Of a stretch of DNA of 64,000 nucleotides, positions 62,401 through 64,000 are shown one piece after another (positions within the stretch are counted from its first letter, which is position 1; every line of letters starts with the position of its first letter). Position numbers and translations under genes: made by a program. Where the stretch lies: positions 155,047 through 219,046 of the forward strand of contig NBMB01000001.1 in the NCBI GenBank assembly GCA_002084765.1. Reading direction: 5' to 3'. This DNA is from Candidatus Cloacimonetes bacterium 4572_55. GTDB lineage: Bacteria; 4572-55. Below the pieces are notes generated by a model. It was not told the DNA's origin. It made no database searches and saw only the letters and a program-made list of their open reading frames with translations.

Positions 62401-64000
62401 CTCGACCCCACTGATTTTTCTCGTAATGTTGTCATAACCGACACGCTGAGCCAAGACGTCACTTTTCTTAGTGCCAGCGACCTGCACGATACCACAACCG
62501 TAGGTTCTGGATCAAACGCGTTCACTATCATTGTTTGGAGCCTGGGCGATCTCGCGCCCCAATCGGAAAAAACCGTCACAGCCACTGTTCGACTCGATTC
62601 CACGTTAGTTGATACGCTTTACACCCAAAATTTCCCTGATTATTTTGTCCCGAACTTTGCAATCATTACCTATACGAATGACGACGGTGACACGCTTGCG
62701 CCTTACACTGCCACAGATTCCACGCAAGTCGTGGCTCCAAAAATTGTGGTCAACAAAAGCGCGGACTGCTGCGCTGTCAACCCCAATTGCCCCATCCCTC
62801 CTGGGGACCAGTTCACATTCGAGATCAGCTTTACTAATATCGGAAACGGTACCGCGGACAGCATAGTGATAAGCGATGTGTTTCTCGGCGATTTTGTCTT
62901 TATCAGCAACAATGGATTTCCCTGGGCAATTCCCTTAGACGACGCAACGCTGCCGCCTTATGTGATCCGTAATTTGAGTCCCGGCTCTTATCGCTCCCCG
63001 TTGCAATTGACCGTCCAAATACCCGATACAATCATGTTCAATTCTCATATGTGCAACATGGTCAGGGTCGATACTTATGACGAAAATGGTCAGAGCTTTT
63101 ACATCTATCCCGATAGCTCCCATGTCGATACCTCCTGCGTCACTATTGTCCGACCCTACCGAGATATTAAGGTCGAAAAAAGCGCAACCAGCGCGGAGAT
63201 TACCCCTGGCGGATTGATAACCTATCACCTCAATGTAACCAACACCGGCAATCAGCCTTTAATTCACGTCGTTATTCGGGACTCCCTTGTCGGGTCTGGT
63301 TTGACGTATCACAGCTCCAATTTTGACACAACGCGCGTAGACTCGATTGGGTATTTAGTCTGGGCAATTCGCGACAGCCTTTTGCCAGGAGATTCCGAGG
63401 AAATCCGCGTCTCGCTCCTTGCCGCGGCAGACCCGGATTCCATCGACTCACCCTTTATCAACATTGCCAATGTGCAAGCCGTGACCGCGCACGACACAAC
63501 CGATCATCTGGGCGACCAAGATAATGAGGTTTTGCCTGTGGGTTCTGGCGGACCCGCTTATGAGATCGACAAAGTCGCTGTCACTGCCGTAGTAGGATCA
63601 GGTAACGCCGCGGAATATCTCATAACGATACGGAATATCGGAAATTCTTTGATTCGACATCTCGTGGTGCGAGATACCTTACCCGAAGGTATTACAGTCA
63701 ATCCATTTTTGATTTCGAATCCTCCGCCGGATTCCGTGACCTACAACCAGCGCGCTATCCACTGGTCAATAGACAGCTTAGCCGTCGGATCCACATTTCA
63801 AATCAGCTTTACCGGATTGGCCGCGGACACACTCGCGGGTCTCTATAACAACGTAGTCACGTTAGTCGGAGAGAATATTTCCGGCGATTCGTTGAGCGTA
63901 ATAAGCGATTCTGCTTGGGTGGTCGTGACTGGAACCGCCCCGGGTATTACCCTGAGCAAAATCGCTTTTGACAATGAATTTACATCGGGCCAGGATCAAA
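56440..64000 (+). CDS. Giant DUF11-like surface protein, continuation (open to the window end)
   Basis: One frame stays open for about 2,520 codons from 56440 to base 64000 without a stop, so the gene runs beyond the window. It consists of roughly twenty repeats of about 100-130 residues of the DUF11/conserved-repeat type, each with a pattern like I-x-V-x-K, P-G-D-x-(V/I), (I/V)-x-D-x-L-P and a W-x-(I/L) strand. Several early repeats carry paired cysteines (D-C-C-D-C, D-C-C-S-C). Asp and Ser are very abundant. No start codon with a ribosome-binding site lies at the beginning, and it begins mid-domain, so it is the continuation of the gene at 54681. Such proteins are displayed on the cell surface. 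The C-terminal anchor or sorting domain must lie outside. Confidence 0.85.

Noticed and set aside
56472..63500. Many short frames on both strands in the last 7.5 kb
   Set aside because: All are shadows of the single uninterrupted frame that encodes the repeat domains of the giant surface protein.

Overview
The window looks like a chromosomal segment of a Gram-negative bacterium from the Fibrobacterota-Chlorobiota-Bacteroidota (FCB) superphylum or a related uncultured phylum (KSB1, Zixibacteria or Calditrichota-like). The signs are a secreted protein ending in the N-Y-P-N-P-F-N-P type sorting domain of type IX secretion, three TonB-dependent receptors, bacillithiol genes (bshA, bshB1), a hopanoid gene (hpnE) and a giant DUF11-like surface protein paired with an outer-membrane barrel. 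Rank below superphylum cannot be read from the sequence. No phage, insertion sequence or CRISPR array is visible. The window starts at the last codons of one gene and ends inside another.

Layout. 1-5.9 kb: smc, a receiver-histidine kinase, a three-tRNA operon (Gln-CTG, Glu-CTC, Arg-ACG) with promoter and terminator, then a decayed receiver-kinase pseudogene. 6-11 kb: a coiled-coil protein, then an operon of two membrane proteins around a PqqD-like/radical SAM/SPASM enzyme, then a TrhA/hemolysin III membrane protein. 11-14.6 kb: a minus-strand operon of a degenerate class III cyclase-like protein and a sigma-54 activator, divergent from a sigma-54 promoter that would drive a short, terminator-ended RNA with a CU-rich anti-Shine-Dalgarno segment, followed by a sirtuin. 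14.6-20 kb: a D-amino-acid-type PLP enzyme, then GYD protein, DUF1015 protein, a serA-like gene and serC.

20-29 kb: three YfiR/DUF4154-like periplasmic proteins (each 188 residues) interleaved with three TonB-dependent receptors behind one good promoter. 29-38 kb: a large secreted repeat protein with a type IX signal, an AAA-ATPase/PD-(D/E)XK protein, a CPBP protease, a helical-repeat protein, a DinB protein and an esterase. 38-46 kb: an acyl-CoA carboxyltransferase, a succinyl-CoA-synthetase-beta-like protein fused to an eight-cysteine iron-sulfur tail, tex and hpnE. 46-51.5 kb: two nucleotide-sugar enzymes, a zinc-ribbon protein and a DinB-bshB1-bshA operon. 52-64 kb: an outer-membrane barrel followed by the giant repeat protein, whose reading frame is broken near 56,440 and then stays open for about 2,520 codons to the end of the window.

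The most unusual items are the sigma-54 activator/degenerate cyclase/small-RNA locus, the YfiR-TonB array with one receptor apparently starting at ATT, the SucC-ferredoxin fusion, an A10 tract that separates a good start site from its gene, and the broken giant surface protein. A short intergenic repeat built on CCGCAGATTACGCAGATT recurs at seven places.
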